Positions 33,259 through 45,931 of a stretch of DNA of 64,000 bases are shown piece after piece. Every line of letters begins with the position of its first letter. The stretch's first letter is position 1. Position numbers and translations under genes: made by a program. The notes under the pieces are model-generated. The model worked only from the letters and a program-made list of their open reading frames with translations. It ran no database searches and was not told where the DNA came from. This DNA comes from Rhyacophila brunnea (lineage: Eukaryota > Arthropoda > Insecta > Trichoptera > Rhyacophilidae), in NCBI GenBank assembly GCA_022495005.1, contig JAGYXB010000162.1:267445-331444 (forward strand), in the 5' to 3' direction.

Positions 33259-36200
33259 AGATGCGCAGAATAATGTAGTAACTATGAATTAAAGAAATCG
33301 TAGGTAAATAAGTCGATTGTTTCTAATGACAATTTTCCGTAAATCGACCTAATTATATATAACTCTATAGCATATTTTATTTTGTAATAAAAACGACGTT
33401 TTACAAAGTATTTTAAAGTACCTACCTAAGACGATTATTCATTTATCAAATTAATAATAACCAATTAAGTCGAAAAAATATACTACATAGTATGGTCATA
33501 GTCTCATAGATATGTATGTATTTTAAAATATTTGTATACTCGCACGTTTATTTCCATATACGCGAATTTATGAAGAGTTATGTGATTCGGCAGTACTTTT
33601 TGCTCGTTATGAAAAGTGTGTGATCATTAAATTAGTCCCCGCTGTAAATTTTATTACATTGCGTCTTTTATTACACACGATATCATTAACGGAAAGAACG
33701 TGGCAATTTTGCGAAAGGATTGTAAATAGAAATATATATATATAATATGTAATATTTATTAGTGATGTGTATTATCATGTCATTCCTTAAAACTCACTGT
33801 ATTTTATTTTCAGTTAGTCATATGTACTATATATTATTGTTATTATCATCTACGAAACATTGTGTAGATTTGAATGTGTAGTGTAAATTATTCTTATATG
33901 CTTTCAATATAATATTTATTTTATTTTGTCAATTCATGAAAAAAATCCACAGATTGTATAGTACGATTTTAGGTAGATGGAATATTAGTTCAGCCATACT
34001 ACATGAGAATAACCTTTTACTTGGAAATAATTCACCGATAGGGGAGGTTTTGCATATTATGCATAGTGCTAGTACTTACTATACTTACTACTTAAAAACA
34101 CATGTTAATCAACTTTTATTTGATTTTTTCCCGATATGTCTAGACATTAATCAGATACGGCTGAAAAAGTAAAACTCGTCCTCCATTTTCCAAGATGGCG
34201 GACTTTGCACAGCCATTTGCGTATGTTTGGTATGTTATTACTCTCTATTAATCTCCCTTTTAGGGAAATTATTTCCAGATAAAATATTAATATTACTGGA
34301 CTATATTGATTAATGATTATAATATAATCATATTATATTATTATAAAATACGTAAATCAATTTCCAATCATTCAATATAAGATAGATACTTATAATAGAT
34401 ATTTGTTTCTGTATGACTATTACAAAATGATATTATCGAGTAAGCATGCTGTTATTTAATCAAGAGATAATATTTGTCTTCCTGATATTTTCGCGAAGTA
34501 TAATTAACATCTTCAGCATTTCAAACAAATATAACATAAACGAGTTTGACAGCTTCTTTGTAGTTTATGGATAATATTGATTTGAGGTCCAAATTCGATT
34601 GGCAGATTCTATAATTCGAACGAATAACGACTATCAGCGATTTATATTAATAAAATAATTATTATGCATGTATGTAAAAACAATACTATACAATGACATA
34701 TAGCTATAGGTACTATTATTTGTTTCGGAATATGGATTCACGTTAAAATGAGTAATTCATACATTTATTATATTAAAAATGTAATAAAAAAACTTTGAGT
34801 AAAGGAAGGTATTAAGTATATTAAATTTATATCCACAAATCAGTTTTTTAATCTACGGGATTTTCAGTTGTCACACCATTGTATGAATAAATGTAATGTA
34901 TGTTTTATACCTACGTATATTGGTCAACATTGGAGCTTTTATTAAAATATTAAAGGAAACACGAAAGGGTGTTTTGTTGATAATAGACGTCTAAATATTT
35001 AAAAACAGCTGCTCGAAATGCTTTGAAATGAAACCTGCAACTTACTGTAAAATTCATCTTTGCAATTACATAATTGCAAGACGTCGGAAAAATTGAAAGA
35101 ATTGTCATGTTAACCAACATTACCACAAATCGATGTAAGTACGTACCAGTGGCGTGCAGTCTACAGATGCTGTAGATGTTGAGCATGCCCAGAAATAATC
35201 GATAAAGTAGTAAGTAGGTTGTAATAGTGTTATGTATTAATTATGTAATTGTGTGGTAAATTTTACTCAACTACACGATTTTTTCTAAATATTCTAAGTA
35301 GGTATATTCCTATTAATATTACGTAAATATTTCCAGAATAACGCAAAGCTACCGCAATACCACACATCACATTACTTTATCATCCTAAGACAATATGTAA
35401 CTTTTTTTCAATAAGATCTCTACAAGCAAAAGCCATCGCAAGTTACTAGTAGGTGAGTATTATAAAAATAAAAAATAAACACAGAAATGAAAGGTGAACA
35501 TTTTTTATTGATTACAAAACAAATAATGGTAATTGAATTCACATAAGAAAACTGTAAACGAAATTTTGAAAAGGTATCTACCTACCTATATTGTTTTAAT
35601 AAAAAAGCTGCGAACATGTGTGTGAATTGTTAACTAAAAATACAGATTGTTGAGTTTAGGCCAAAATTGTATGTAAGTTTCTATGTTTATGAGATTAATA
35701 AATATAATTCCGATAGGCTATACCCCAATACACTACATTTTGAGATAAGGTTTTGAATGTGTGAGTGTCCTACGAAAATGAACCAGTAGACCCAATTGAC
35801 GTGCAATAGTGTGTGTTGCAACCTTCAGATACACCAATATCGAATGAGCGTCAGTGCATAAACCGAGAGCAGTTGTCAGAACGAATGACAAGCGTATTTT
35901 TGATACGTGTTTAAGTTTATCATATATTCTTCCACATTCTAGACCGGTTGCCTGTTACTCCACACCCGAGAGTTATTTCAGTTCCCATTATTTTTGAGGT
36001 CCCTGGTGTCAAATTTACTAATTCAATTCTGTTGATTCGACTCATTCTTTTTCTACTTTATCCACATTATGGTTAATTTGGTATACCTCTTCTACTCATT
36101 AAAATTTTTTTCTGACTTATCTCCACTATTGTTTGAGAGCTCTATGCAGAATCCAAGATTTCGATCCTAAGGATAAGTTGCCGAAAAGCATGACTTAATT

Positions 36201-37337
36201 ATAGACTATACTGAGTATAGAGTTAAGGAATCCTTAACCATAGACTACCTTTGTTATGGAGACGCCCCCTTCTGTACTACCATTTACCACTGACAGCTGC
36301 TGTCAAAATAAATTGGCATGTCTATAAAACAGTCCATACACTCAAATTTATTTAACAATGTATCTCAATATGGATATTGAAAGTGTTAATTCGTTTGGCA
36401 TGTACTTGCAGAATATTATTTTACTTTTATACGCCAGCCCGCAGAAATACAAGATGCCAGATGATAGAATGACACTTGACGCTAATGTTACCATGTTAAA
36501 AAATATCTTGCGGTGCCTGTGGAATCACGTATAATGACTTATAACGGAAACATAAGAGTATTGTAATTAAATATTAATATGTACCTATTTATAGTTATTG
36601 CATTTATAAAATGCAGTTGTCATATTTTTGTCATCGTTTAACAATTATAAAATAATTTACCTAAACTATAGGAAAGAGAATTTTCAAATATGGTATTATT
36701 TTCAATAGAAGTGATCCAATGTTTCTGCATAGTGTTTTCTGCTAAGGAAATATTAGTTATGATAAATGTTTCTGCATTCCGCTCTGACACACAGAATATT
36801 CTAAAAATAATAATTATTACACAAGAATTAAATTTTCATTTTTACAACTCATTATCTAATCGCCATTACGTGAATGTTGGATATAATAAATCATCAAAAA
36901 CGAAGCTTATCTTTGACATGACCAGTCTGCCTCTGTTCATTTGGTCCCCGGTCACCGGTCAACAGTTTGATATCACGCTGTGATGTCATCAAATCTAAAT
37001 AGCAATGAAATGATCTGGTCGGACATGTTGTCATTTTGTTTATTCAATCCATACATTAATGGATTTATTTATAGAATTTACTCATTATCCTAGGAAATCT
37101 AATATAACCTGACTATTATATTTTGCATTCTAATAGTAAACAAGCCAAGTACATAATACTTTTAGATTTTTAATAGATTTTTGAAATTATGTTTTTCAAG
37201 TGAGAATATTTTTTCTTGGCTGTGTGTATTGGAATATAATTTTATTATTGCAGTGTGAAATGGATATATTTTTTTTAAATAGGTACTTACCATGATCATA
37301 ATCTAATATTAAACCATGATACTAAATTCAAATTTTT
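33259..37337. other. Long AT-rich stretch, no supported gene
   Basis: Notable only for a hAT-like start CAGTGGCGTGCAGTCTACAG at 35148 without partner, the perfect inverted motif GTTAAGGA-A-TCCTTAAC near 36222-36238 next to CTATACTGAGTATAG, and frames of 60-97 codons without signature. Confidence 0.3.
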
Positions 37338-37842
37338 TAAGTTATACTTCTTTCGGCGTAAATCAGATCAGAGTGTATTTTTGGCGTGTGACATGTAACA
37401 CATAATTTATTTTTTCACACGAAAAAAAACGCACTCGATTGGATTCGAAACACCGATTGTTCGGTTATCAACCGAACGCACTACCTTTACGCTACAGTAT
37501 GATACTGCAATCGTGACGATTATACAGTATAATATTATAGTTTAGAATTGTTCCGTCGCCTCGGCAGCGAATTTATTATTGTCGGCCATTTGCAATTCCT
37601 TACGTAAACAACCTATTAAACGTCAGAGTGACAGTTGGTACTTTAAAAATAAAAACAACGAGACCCCATTATATAATTTAGTAATATAAGTTAAAGTGTA
37701 TAGAAATAAACCAACGGCGTTTCAATAAACGGTCCGTTTTCTTGAGTGTGTAATTTAACAAGATAATTAAGAGCTAGTCAAATAATCTAGTTTATCACAA
37801 GTTTTGTTTTTGTTTTGTTACGCCAAAGAAGTATAACTATAT
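37338..37842. mobile_element. TIR element carrying a tRNA-like sequence
   Basis: The left end AAGTTATACTTCTTTCGGCG then TAA is inverted at the right as TTACGCCAAAGAAGTATAAC. That gives about 22 bp with one inserted base. The interior is about 460 bp and contains a tRNA-like block at 37430-37499 on the minus strand. No target duplication was assigned and no transposase is present. Confidence 0.6.
37430..37499 (-). pseudogene. tRNA-Ile(GAT)-like pseudo-tRNA or SINE head
   Basis: On minus, GTAGCGTAAAGGTAGTGCG resembles the D-arm/A box. TTCGG-TTGATAA-CCGAA is a perfect 5-bp anticodon stem with a 7-nt loop, anticodon GAT (plus 67-69 of the 374xx block). GGTGTTTCGAATCC resembles the T-arm/B box. 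The T stem pairs badly and acceptor ends do not match, so a working tRNA is unlikely. Eukaryotic Ile tRNAs normally use AAT or TAT anticodons. Confidence 0.5.
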
Positions 37843-37931
37843 ATACCGTTTTTTTTAATATTACCGTAGTACAAAATCTAATACTTAATTATCTACGTAC
37901 TCAAAATAAGAAATACCCATGTTATGCACAG

Positions 37932-38510
37932 TGGTGGCGAAGGGTGGAGGTAGGCTGATCCGGCATAAATATTGCACACTAAACTTTGTTAGTCAAACGT
38001 ATTCGTTTTCATTGACGTGGGACTGCAATGTGTATATAGTGTTTGTTAGTGTTTAAAATTCAATTATTAAACCCTGCGTAATCCAACCCATAGTAGATAA
38101 TATAGTGAAAAAATATTCGTTTACCTATAAAATATCTAAAATTATTTGATTAAACCATACATAAATTTAGATAGTTTATAGATAAGAGAATATTTTTTAT
38201 CGATTATGGTTTAGTTCAGGCAGAATTTAATGAATTAAAAAAAAAACTAACCAACACCATCTGTCATAATTAACGAAAACAAATAAGAGTGGGACTGAAA
38301 AAGTGTGCACTATTTTGATCAAATCGCCCATAGCATACCTAAACTATCATGGTTTGGTTTAGGCAGGGTTTAATTGAATTTTAAAAACTAAACAGAACCA
38401 TCTGCAAATTGTAATCTTAGTTCAATGGAAACAAATAAATATGACTGACAAAGTTTAGTGTGCAATATGTATGTTAAATCTTAACAGTCTACCTCCACCC
38501 CTCGCCACTG
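37932..38510. mobile_element. Foldback hAT-type MITE, copy C
   Basis: Left end TGGTGGCGAAGGGTGGAGG (mutated from CAGTGG...) and intact right end CCTCCACCCCTCGCCACTG. The flanks are ATGCACAG (37924-37931) and ATGCACAT (38511-38518), 7 of 8 matching. Long inverted arms are as in copies A and B. Confidence 0.85.
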
Positions 38511-38518
38511 ATGCACAT

Positions 38519-41469
38519 GCATATCATAGATATAGTAAATAAACAGAGGGGTGTGTTTATAGTATTATACAGAAATGCTACAAAATAGCCATGAAATTGA
38601 AGTTAATCTGAGAACACTACGATACCAGTCAATGCAATCGGTGTACTAAAAATTGCCTGATCTCGATCGATCTGTGCTCCGTGCTAGCTGGACACGTGGT
38701 AAATATTTGTTAAGTAGAGGTACCTATTTAGAGTGTCGATTATGATTTAAATTATCCTCATTTTGTTGGATAAATAAAGATAATTTATACAAAATAAATA
38801 TACGTAATTCGGATATTTATTTTTAGATAAATAAGTAGGTGGATAGACATTTTTCATTATAATTATGACGTAATCGCATTCAAAATGATTTTTTGAAAGA
38901 CGTGTACCTATAGGTAGGTACACTTGTTAAACAGTATTATTTTTAATGACTACAATAGGTAAAAGTATATTGTATTTATTCACCTCGTCTTATCACTTGA
39001 TTCGTATTGCATAAATTAAAATACGCCTTGTCACAGAAGCTAAAGAAAGAGATGATGTGAACCCCCGCGCTTTAAACTGAGGCGTAGCTTTCCTTACCGT
39101 CGCGCAGTGAGCTATTTGCATAGTAGTAGAATAGTTGTCATAATAGAATGACAAAAAGAAGAACAAAGCTTAATTGTAATGACAAATGCGAATTTGAGTA
39201 CTTATTTCTTTATGATTGTGAAAGACAGGTAAGCTAATTTTTCTCCAGCCAAATGTAATACATTTATTTAACTCATTCGACGCGGATGACACGGCTGCCG
39301 TGTCCCCGTTAAGCGGCCAATCGATCCAATTAACATGTTATTTAAATACGGAAATTAAAAAGTAATTAAAAGGTCCGCAGCGATTGTGTTAAGTAGAAAT
39401 GACAACGAGCAAGTGTGGTAGATCACTGCCAGTTTTGCTAGTTAGATTACAGCCTACTTGAAGTTGGGCATGCTTGATATAATCTATCGAAAGCATTCGC
39501 AAATATTACTACTTATATTAATGTAAAATTGTGAAATACTTATCAAAAGGGTACATAATATCTATTTAAGCGTGAAATACCTATATTATTAAAATTTTCT
39601 TAGCGCAATAATATGAGTGATTATTGTAAGGATTTAAAGATATTTTATGGATTGAAAGATGCTTTAAGTATTCGATTTTATACCCTACGCTTTTCATTAA
39701 GTTAAACGAAAGAAGACATCTCTGCAACCGGTTGTAGTAAAGTAGTAAACAATATCCATACAAATATTTGGTCGTGTATGTAAATTTTATTTGTACGAAG
39801 TATTATTTGTTCACATAATATTGTGTGGAAGCATGAATGAGAGTGTTTTTTTTTTGTATGTGTTCGTGATTGTAAAAGATACCAGACGGTCCCTACATTT
39901 TATGCAATACATTCATTGCGTTCGTATGTCTATTTATATGAGATGAAATTATTTTGTTTGTTATTTACGTGTGTGAATAGAAATAATAGCTTTAAGTCTA
40001 TGTATGATGCAATAATAACGTCCACAATTTATATTCTCTTATTGTGTTAATTGTGTACAGTACGATTTAATTACATGCATGCATGAAATTGTTTAATCGG
40101 ATTTCTATATAGTTCTGGTAAACTCCATAGAAAATTAGGGTTACAATATTTTATTAGTAGGAACGTTTTCGTTCTATTTTTGAATAAAAAGACGCATGTC
40201 ATTACATAGTAAATTTTAATTACTTAAGGCTGTTAATTACCCATGTTAAATAAAATATACATATTATTATTATATTTAAGTCAAGATGTATAATTATGTT
40301 GTTTCTACGGATGTATTTAAGCTACGTTTATTTGTATAATATAATGTAATTGCATCTAAGATAAACATTTGACAGCTACTTGTAGTTAAATTCTGATATT
40401 TAAAAATGCTCATGTGAAGTTGATATTTTTGGTTTATGAAATAGTTAATGAAAATCAGATGTATTTTCAAACTATAGATACATAATAATATACACTACAC
40501 AATACTATACAATATTTGAACAGAATAATGGGTATTTCTTTTCCAGAAAAGGTAATAGATACCTACGTCGAGAAAAATATTTAAATTGCATTTATTGAAA
40601 TATAATAAAAGTACCTACCTATTGTATGTAGATTTCACTTTAAAAATAATATCCCATGAAATTTTATTACAAACTTTTATCTTAAATTAATGATGTTTGG
40701 AAATTTGACTTTATTAAAATTCAGGTAGAGATCATTTTTCTGTCACTTTCATTTGTAAGTATAAGAAGATTTAAAAAAAATGGAATAATTACGGTAATCT
40801 GGAATTTAGGATCGAATTTTGCATTTTATTTTTCAGTTTATTTCGTTCATATTATAATATATAAAGTCAATACGCGAAACTTTAAATTTGACAATGAAGG
40901 ACAAAATTATTTCACGTAATACCATCCCCAATGGTCTGATTCAATGATACTGTATAAGTCGAAATACTGAAATTATTGCAGGTAACCCCAATAAAAAAAC
41001 ATAGTTTATATAACTTAGTTAGTCGTGTATTCTCCTAATTCTGTCTTCATTCGATACATAGATAGGTACATATCTTATGTTAAGGATTTATCAGTGAATC
41101 TTTGAATGTATTAGGTAGGTACTTATGATGTTTGGATTGCTGTGATTTCAGCACTTCAAGAACCTTACAACTTTTAATCATATTATCTTACTAGATAATA
41201 ACAAAATGATAGTATTCTATAATAATTTTCAATGCGACTGATAGTTTGTGCTATTCAATTAATGGTTTCTTTAAATAACTAGAAATATGTGTAATGTATA
41301 ATTAATTGATTACTAACGAGAGTCTAGTCTTGATAAAGGCACGCTGCGTTTTTTTCAATTTGATGAAAAGAATTACACGAACGTGTTGTAGAGTTTTCGC
41401 CAATAAAATCATGAAAACTGCCTGCGGAAGAGGTATGCTCGAAACGAATAGCTCTATGATATCCGATTT
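38519..41469. other. Long AT-rich stretch, no supported gene
   Basis: It includes an inverted fragment (39402-39475) of the repeat at 9855-10090: TGGTAGATCACTGCCAGTTT then AGCCTACTTGAAGT. A slightly GC-richer patch lies at 39040-39120. Nothing else was recognised. Confidence 0.35.
39402..39475 (-). repeat. Fragment of the GGCAGTGATCTACCA repeat
   Basis: Inverted partial copy of the core shared by 9855-10090 and 48285-48500. Both core halves are present in the expected order. Confidence 0.5.
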
Positions 41470-41713
41470 ATGAATGCCCCCCAAATGTTTTTTATCGAGA
41501 GAGGAAAAGGCGCCTGCGCTTGGAAGGCTCCGAGCGGCTTGGCGGCGGGGGGTGGGACGGAGGGGGCTTACAGCGTCGCGACCGCCGCCCGAGCCTTCCT
41601 TTCCTCTCAGTATCGAACCGGCTTCCGCGGCCGAATGCAGAATTACGTACGTGAATTGACAGATCCCGCCATCGCGGACAGTTTACGATCGCGAGTTATG
41701 ACCCGCGAGTGAC
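41470..41713 (+). promoter_or_regulatory. GC-rich leader / possible 5' UTR of the 41714 exon
   Basis: GC rises sharply from about 41500. An 80-codon frame begins ATG AAT GCC at 41470 and ends at TGA 41710-41712, one base before the next ATG (41714), in a different frame. As the next frame reads better as protein, this is more simply a 5' untranslated leader with an upstream frame. No TATA box is evident. Alternatively it is the end of a first exon read in another frame. Confidence 0.4.
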
Positions 41714-42434
41714 ATGAGCGACAGGAGACAAGATCCTGGAGGGCAGCCGCCCCCTGGATCCCCGAAATCCCGCGCTCCTCCCGACTCCCCATCGTCCCCG
41801 GCTACAAAAAAGTTAAGGGACAGAGTCAGTTTCTTCGAGAAAATATGGTCGGGATCCTCCTCGGAAGGTCCCAGCGGCGCCGACGTCGTCGACGCCGCAA
41901 CTGCCGTGGACGTCGCTGAAATGGAGCGGCGCCTCAAGGAAGACCAGAGAAAGCGCCTAGCCGCTAGCGCCACGAAGATCGAAGTGAATCTGAGGCATGC
42001 TCCTCAGACGGCGAGGCGTCCGCCGGAACCTGAATATCAGGAATCAGTGCGCCGGGTTGTGGAGGAAGGCGACCTCGGAGCTGGTGTTAAATTCGTAAAA
42101 TTCGAAACGATCACCGTAAAGAAATCCGTGCGCGAAGTGACTTCTCTGAAGCCGACCTATGTGACCACCTCTCGTACGGAGTCGATCAGCAGGACTCCCT
42201 CTGAAGAGCGGGGTCTTCATGACGACTCCGCTTACCAGAGCCAGGGGGCTCTGCCGCCCTCCTCCTCCAAGTCGTCGTCGGTGTCTTCCACCGGGAGGTT
42301 CCCTTCAGAGGAGGCTCTCTCCGGTGGAGGACACGAGCAGCACCGCCAACAGCACACCTTCCAGAACATGGCGGCGAGGATGGAGTTTGTTCGCAGCAAG
42401 TCGGAATATGACTCGCACATCGCGCAAATACGAG
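41714..42434 (+). CDS. GC-rich exon of an unidentified protein, likely N-terminal
   Basis: About 240 codons open from ATG 41714, in a window otherwise without host exons, in GC-rich DNA with coding-like codon use. Residues 1-30 are Pro/Ser-rich. A predicted helix TKKLRDRVSFFEKIW follows (31-45), then a charged helix AEMERRLKEDQRKRLAA, a segment GVKFVKFETITVKKSVREV and a Ser-rich low-complexity part, ending RSKSEYDSHIAQIR. A possible splice donor GAG|GTTCGT lies at 42434/42435 (phase 1); otherwise the frame runs to TAA at 42451. The layout suggests a disordered N-terminal region of a large cytoskeletal or scaffold protein; a nesprin/Msp300-like protein is one idea only. No named domain was recognised, so function is open. 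Confidence 0.6.
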
Positions 42435-42451
42435 GTTCGTTTGTTTTGTAA

Positions 42452-44405
42452 ACAGCTGTTCATCAACCTATTGTAAATAAATAAATAAATTGCATAACTG
42501 CGTATACTCCGAATTACAAATACAATAAGTACTCTTTGCTACACATAATATACGTTATGAACGTCGTTGGATAAGTATAAATATCACATAATATTGTTTT
42601 TGAAGTTCTCACGGTAGCCGGTAAATAATTTGATTATATCAGGTAATGTCTTTATAAACGACCTTCAAAACTAAATACATTAGCGGTGGTATAAAATGCG
42701 CCATATAAAATAATATTTGTAGGCGGGAAATAGGTTATTAGTTATTAACTTATTACATTGTGAATAAAAGAATAATCGTCGTTTCGTAGACCCGCAATCG
42801 AATCAGTCTTATTTTCAAAGAAGATATTTGCAAATAATATTCGATGGGTGGTAATCATTTGTAAATGTACTGTGAAATACGTTGGCATACCTGTATGTTT
42901 TTATCACATATTATTATATCGCCCGGTACCCACGAATCATATGTTTACCTGTGTATTAGCATTAATATGTGAGCGCGACTCAGGCGTGTTATCATTTTTA
43001 CGTGCCGGCGCAATTCTGGTGGATGACATAACTCCATGTACGCGTTTGCGGTTGATAAGAGATTACCAAAATTATGTACATATTTTTCGACATTTTTTTT
43101 ATAAACAAAATTAGACAATGGAATTTATTTTGTATGCATAGTAAAGAATTCATGATAAGTACTTTGAAACTTTGATATCAATTAAATTAATTGTCACAGA
43201 TTTAAAATATGATGATAAAACATCAAATTATCAATGTGGTTTCTCTTATCCATCTACGATCATAATAATATATTATGTATTAAATTTGCTGTCAATTATA
43301 ATAGGTATTTATTATCGATTCGTTGTAATGATATAAGTTGTTTTGCAAATTGTCAACGTATTTTCTTCATATTTTAGGTTCTATATTATCTTCAAACTAT
43401 CACATATAATTATATTAACAAATAAAATTAATACAGCTTTTTGTAAAAAAAAAGGAAACCCTGGATTGACCGGGAAAGCCGCTCTGTGCTGTATTATCGA
43501 ACAACGTAAGGTTTAATTTTAGTAAAATAATCGTACGTACTTCACTGAATTTTAATAAAAACAAGTAGGTTGTATTTTCAATGTTTTATCACTTTTAATA
43601 GTTCAGTAGCGTTTATAAAATTTACACAGTATAATATCACTATTTCATTGTATAAAATATCTAATATTATGTACTTGTAGGTAATTATAAAGTTTTTATA
43701 AGCTGTCAACAATAATGTATTTATTTAAAGTACACCATTTTGAAAAACCTCATAAACACACTTTATTTATTTATATTACTATTATATACACACGAATGTG
43801 GTATGATTTTTATTGAAGATCTTCAAGTTCTAAACAATCTTTCTACGATTTCTGTAATTGATGGGCGTGGCCCATTCTTAAAATTATGTTTATATCCTGT
43901 CTTGAATAAAAAATAATAATTTGTGGATTACTTAAAATTTAGATACTGACATGACAACGTAAAGGTTTTAAAAATAACTAGGAACTATTAAATTAAATGA
44001 AACATTGGGTATATTTTTGCTTTTATTAAAATTAGTTAAAATCAAGTAATCATCACAAAGTATTTAGATGAGTATTTAATGGAAAATTGCATAGAGCTAC
44101 ACGGTATTTTAAATAAAATGTACAGTAATTTTATAAAATTGTTGTAACGTATAATTTATATGTCCCTAAGATTAACGCACTCCTAATATAAGTACTTATA
44201 TGCACATAGTGAATAATAATTCATAGATTTGCTTATGTAGGTATATGATAATATAGGTATATAAGGTTATGGTTATAGTATACGATATCCTGCCTAATAC
44301 ACTAAAGTAATTAGAAAAGTAATAGGTACTCAATATTTTTATAAAAAATTCAGATCGTAATTTGTATCAAAAAATGTAGGTAGATATTTTTAAGTTTATG
44401 TTTAT
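42452..44405. other. AT-rich stretch, possibly intron of the 41714 gene
   Basis: No exon was recognised. A GC-richer patch at about 42895-43060 (CGCCCGGTACCCACGAATC to TACGCGTTTGCGG) has an 88-codon frame without signature. Confidence 0.3.
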
Positions 44406-44506
44406 TAGTGTTTCCCAAACTGTGGTACGCATTTGAACTTTTTATTCATAAAAAAAATATTTGCTTTATCGCAACACAAAAAATATAGTTGCAGCAAGTG
44501 CATATT

Positions 44507-45845
44507 GGGAAAATTCTTTTTAAAAACAGCAAGAGCCACTTGGGGGGCGTCTCCTGAAGTTTTAAAAAGTATATATCATGGAGCTGTGGAGCCAACCTTA
44601 ACTTACGCGGCATCGGTCTGGAATAAAGCAACTCACAGAAAGTCGATCCAAAAAAGACTGAATTCCGCGCAAAGACCTTTCGCAATATCAATTTGCAAGG
44701 GATATCGCACAATATCGCTAACGTCAGCACAAGCCCTGGCAGGAATAGCGCCAATAGATATAAAAATACAAGAACTTACAGGAATATACCAAGTTAAAAC
44801 AAGCCACATACTTCCCCGACACTTACCTACAGACAGAACATACGAAAACAAAATACACTACACACAACTTCCACATCCTGGTAACAGACATCTAGAAAAT
44901 ATAGAACACATAGGAACAGTTGACGAAGACACTAAAACAAAATACCACATCACAGGATTGGAGATCTACACAGATGGCAGTCTAATCGATAACAAAGTAG
45001 GGGCAGCTTTTGTAGCCTACGAAAATGGAACATTAATAACACCCCGAAAATTTAAGCTCGAAAGCTACTGCACTGTTTTCCAAGCAGAAATATTTGCTAT
45101 CAGAGAATCTCTCGAGTGGACACTCAAAAGATTAAAGTTCCACAGACACGACTATGTAAACATATTCTCAGATAGCCAATCCAGTCTGGTAGCTCTCCAA
45201 AACCCATCATCGACACACCCACTTGTAAGAGACATTTTAACACTGTCAACACAGCTTCGAATGATAGGAACAAACCCCAGATTCTTCTGGATAAGAAGTC
45301 ACACAGGGATAGCCGAAAACGAGGAAGCTGATAAATACGCTAAACAAGCCACAACAGACAAAAGACCTTTAACCTATACACACTTCCCTCTGAGTTACGC
45401 AAAACAAAAACTAAACGAAGATACCATAGAGCTATGGAACCACAGATACACAACATCCGCCACAGGATCAATAACGCAGAAATTTATTCCAAACATAAAC
45501 TGTGCCATCACTCTTGCCAGGAACTTAAAAATATCACACGAACTCACACAGATACTAACAGGCCACGGATCGGTGCGAGCTTATCTAAAAAGATTTAAAT
45601 TGAGGGATGACGACTGTTGTCCATGTGACGGCAACACATCTCAAACTGTGTGGCATGTCATCAACGACTGCCCTATACTAGAAAGGGAGCGATGGACTCT
45701 CAGGACTCGATGTAGACAACATAATCACGAAATTGACCTCCAAAAGCCTCACGAAGCACTAAGCAATAGAACAACACAAGAACACTACACAAAATATTTA
45801 ATCCTGGCCATAAAGAAAATTAAAGATATAAATGGAGGCACCTAA
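44507..45845 (+). pseudogene. R1-like ORF2 C-terminal part: thumb, RNase H, Cys/His motif
   Basis: The open frame runs unbroken to TAA at 45843-45845. A start at 44433 lies in flanking DNA, so LINE-derived protein begins near LGKFFLKTARATWG. TARATWGASPEV, YHGAVEPTLTYAASVW and YRTISLTSAQALAGIAPID match the region after the reverse transcriptase core of R1-like elements. RNase H shows LEIYTDGS, QAEIFAIRE, IFSDSQSSL and ENEEADKYAK, giving Asp, Glu, Asp, Asp (residues 181, 219, 247, 300 counted from 44433), so its catalytic set is complete. A C-x2-C-x9-H-x4-C motif (CPCDG...VWHVINDC) follows. Endonuclease and polymerase core are missing, so it cannot retrotranspose alone. The clean frame suggests a young insertion. 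Confidence 0.9.
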
Positions 45846-45931
45846 TTGGCCCCACATCAATGCAACTAACCCACCCAACCACCTTGTACGAAAAAGCAAG
45901 GGTATGGTTATTATTAAAAAAAAAAAAAAAA
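44507..45931 (+). mobile_element. R1-like non-LTR retrotransposon, 5'-truncated, poly(A)-tailed
   Basis: It is bounded by the perfect 11-bp target duplication AAGTGCATATT (44496-44506 and 45932-45942). It ends in an A run (45916-45933, the last two bases shared with the duplication). It encodes the reverse transcriptase end, RNase H and C-terminal Cys/His motif. Truncated 5' end, target duplication and tail are the expected marks of target-primed reverse transcription. Confidence 0.93.

Noticed and set aside
35148..35195. CAGTGGCGTGCAGTCTACAG as a complete hAT element
   Set aside because: Only one end is visible; no inverted partner or 8-bp flank repeat was found.
39040..39120. Possible tRNA near CGTCGCGCAGTGAGC
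   Set aside because: No cloverleaf or B box could be drawn on either strand.
42219..42476. Second plus frame and a minus frame inside the GC-rich exon
   Set aside because: Overlapping frames arise from GC-rich coding DNA; the 41714 frame is longer and reads as the more natural protein.
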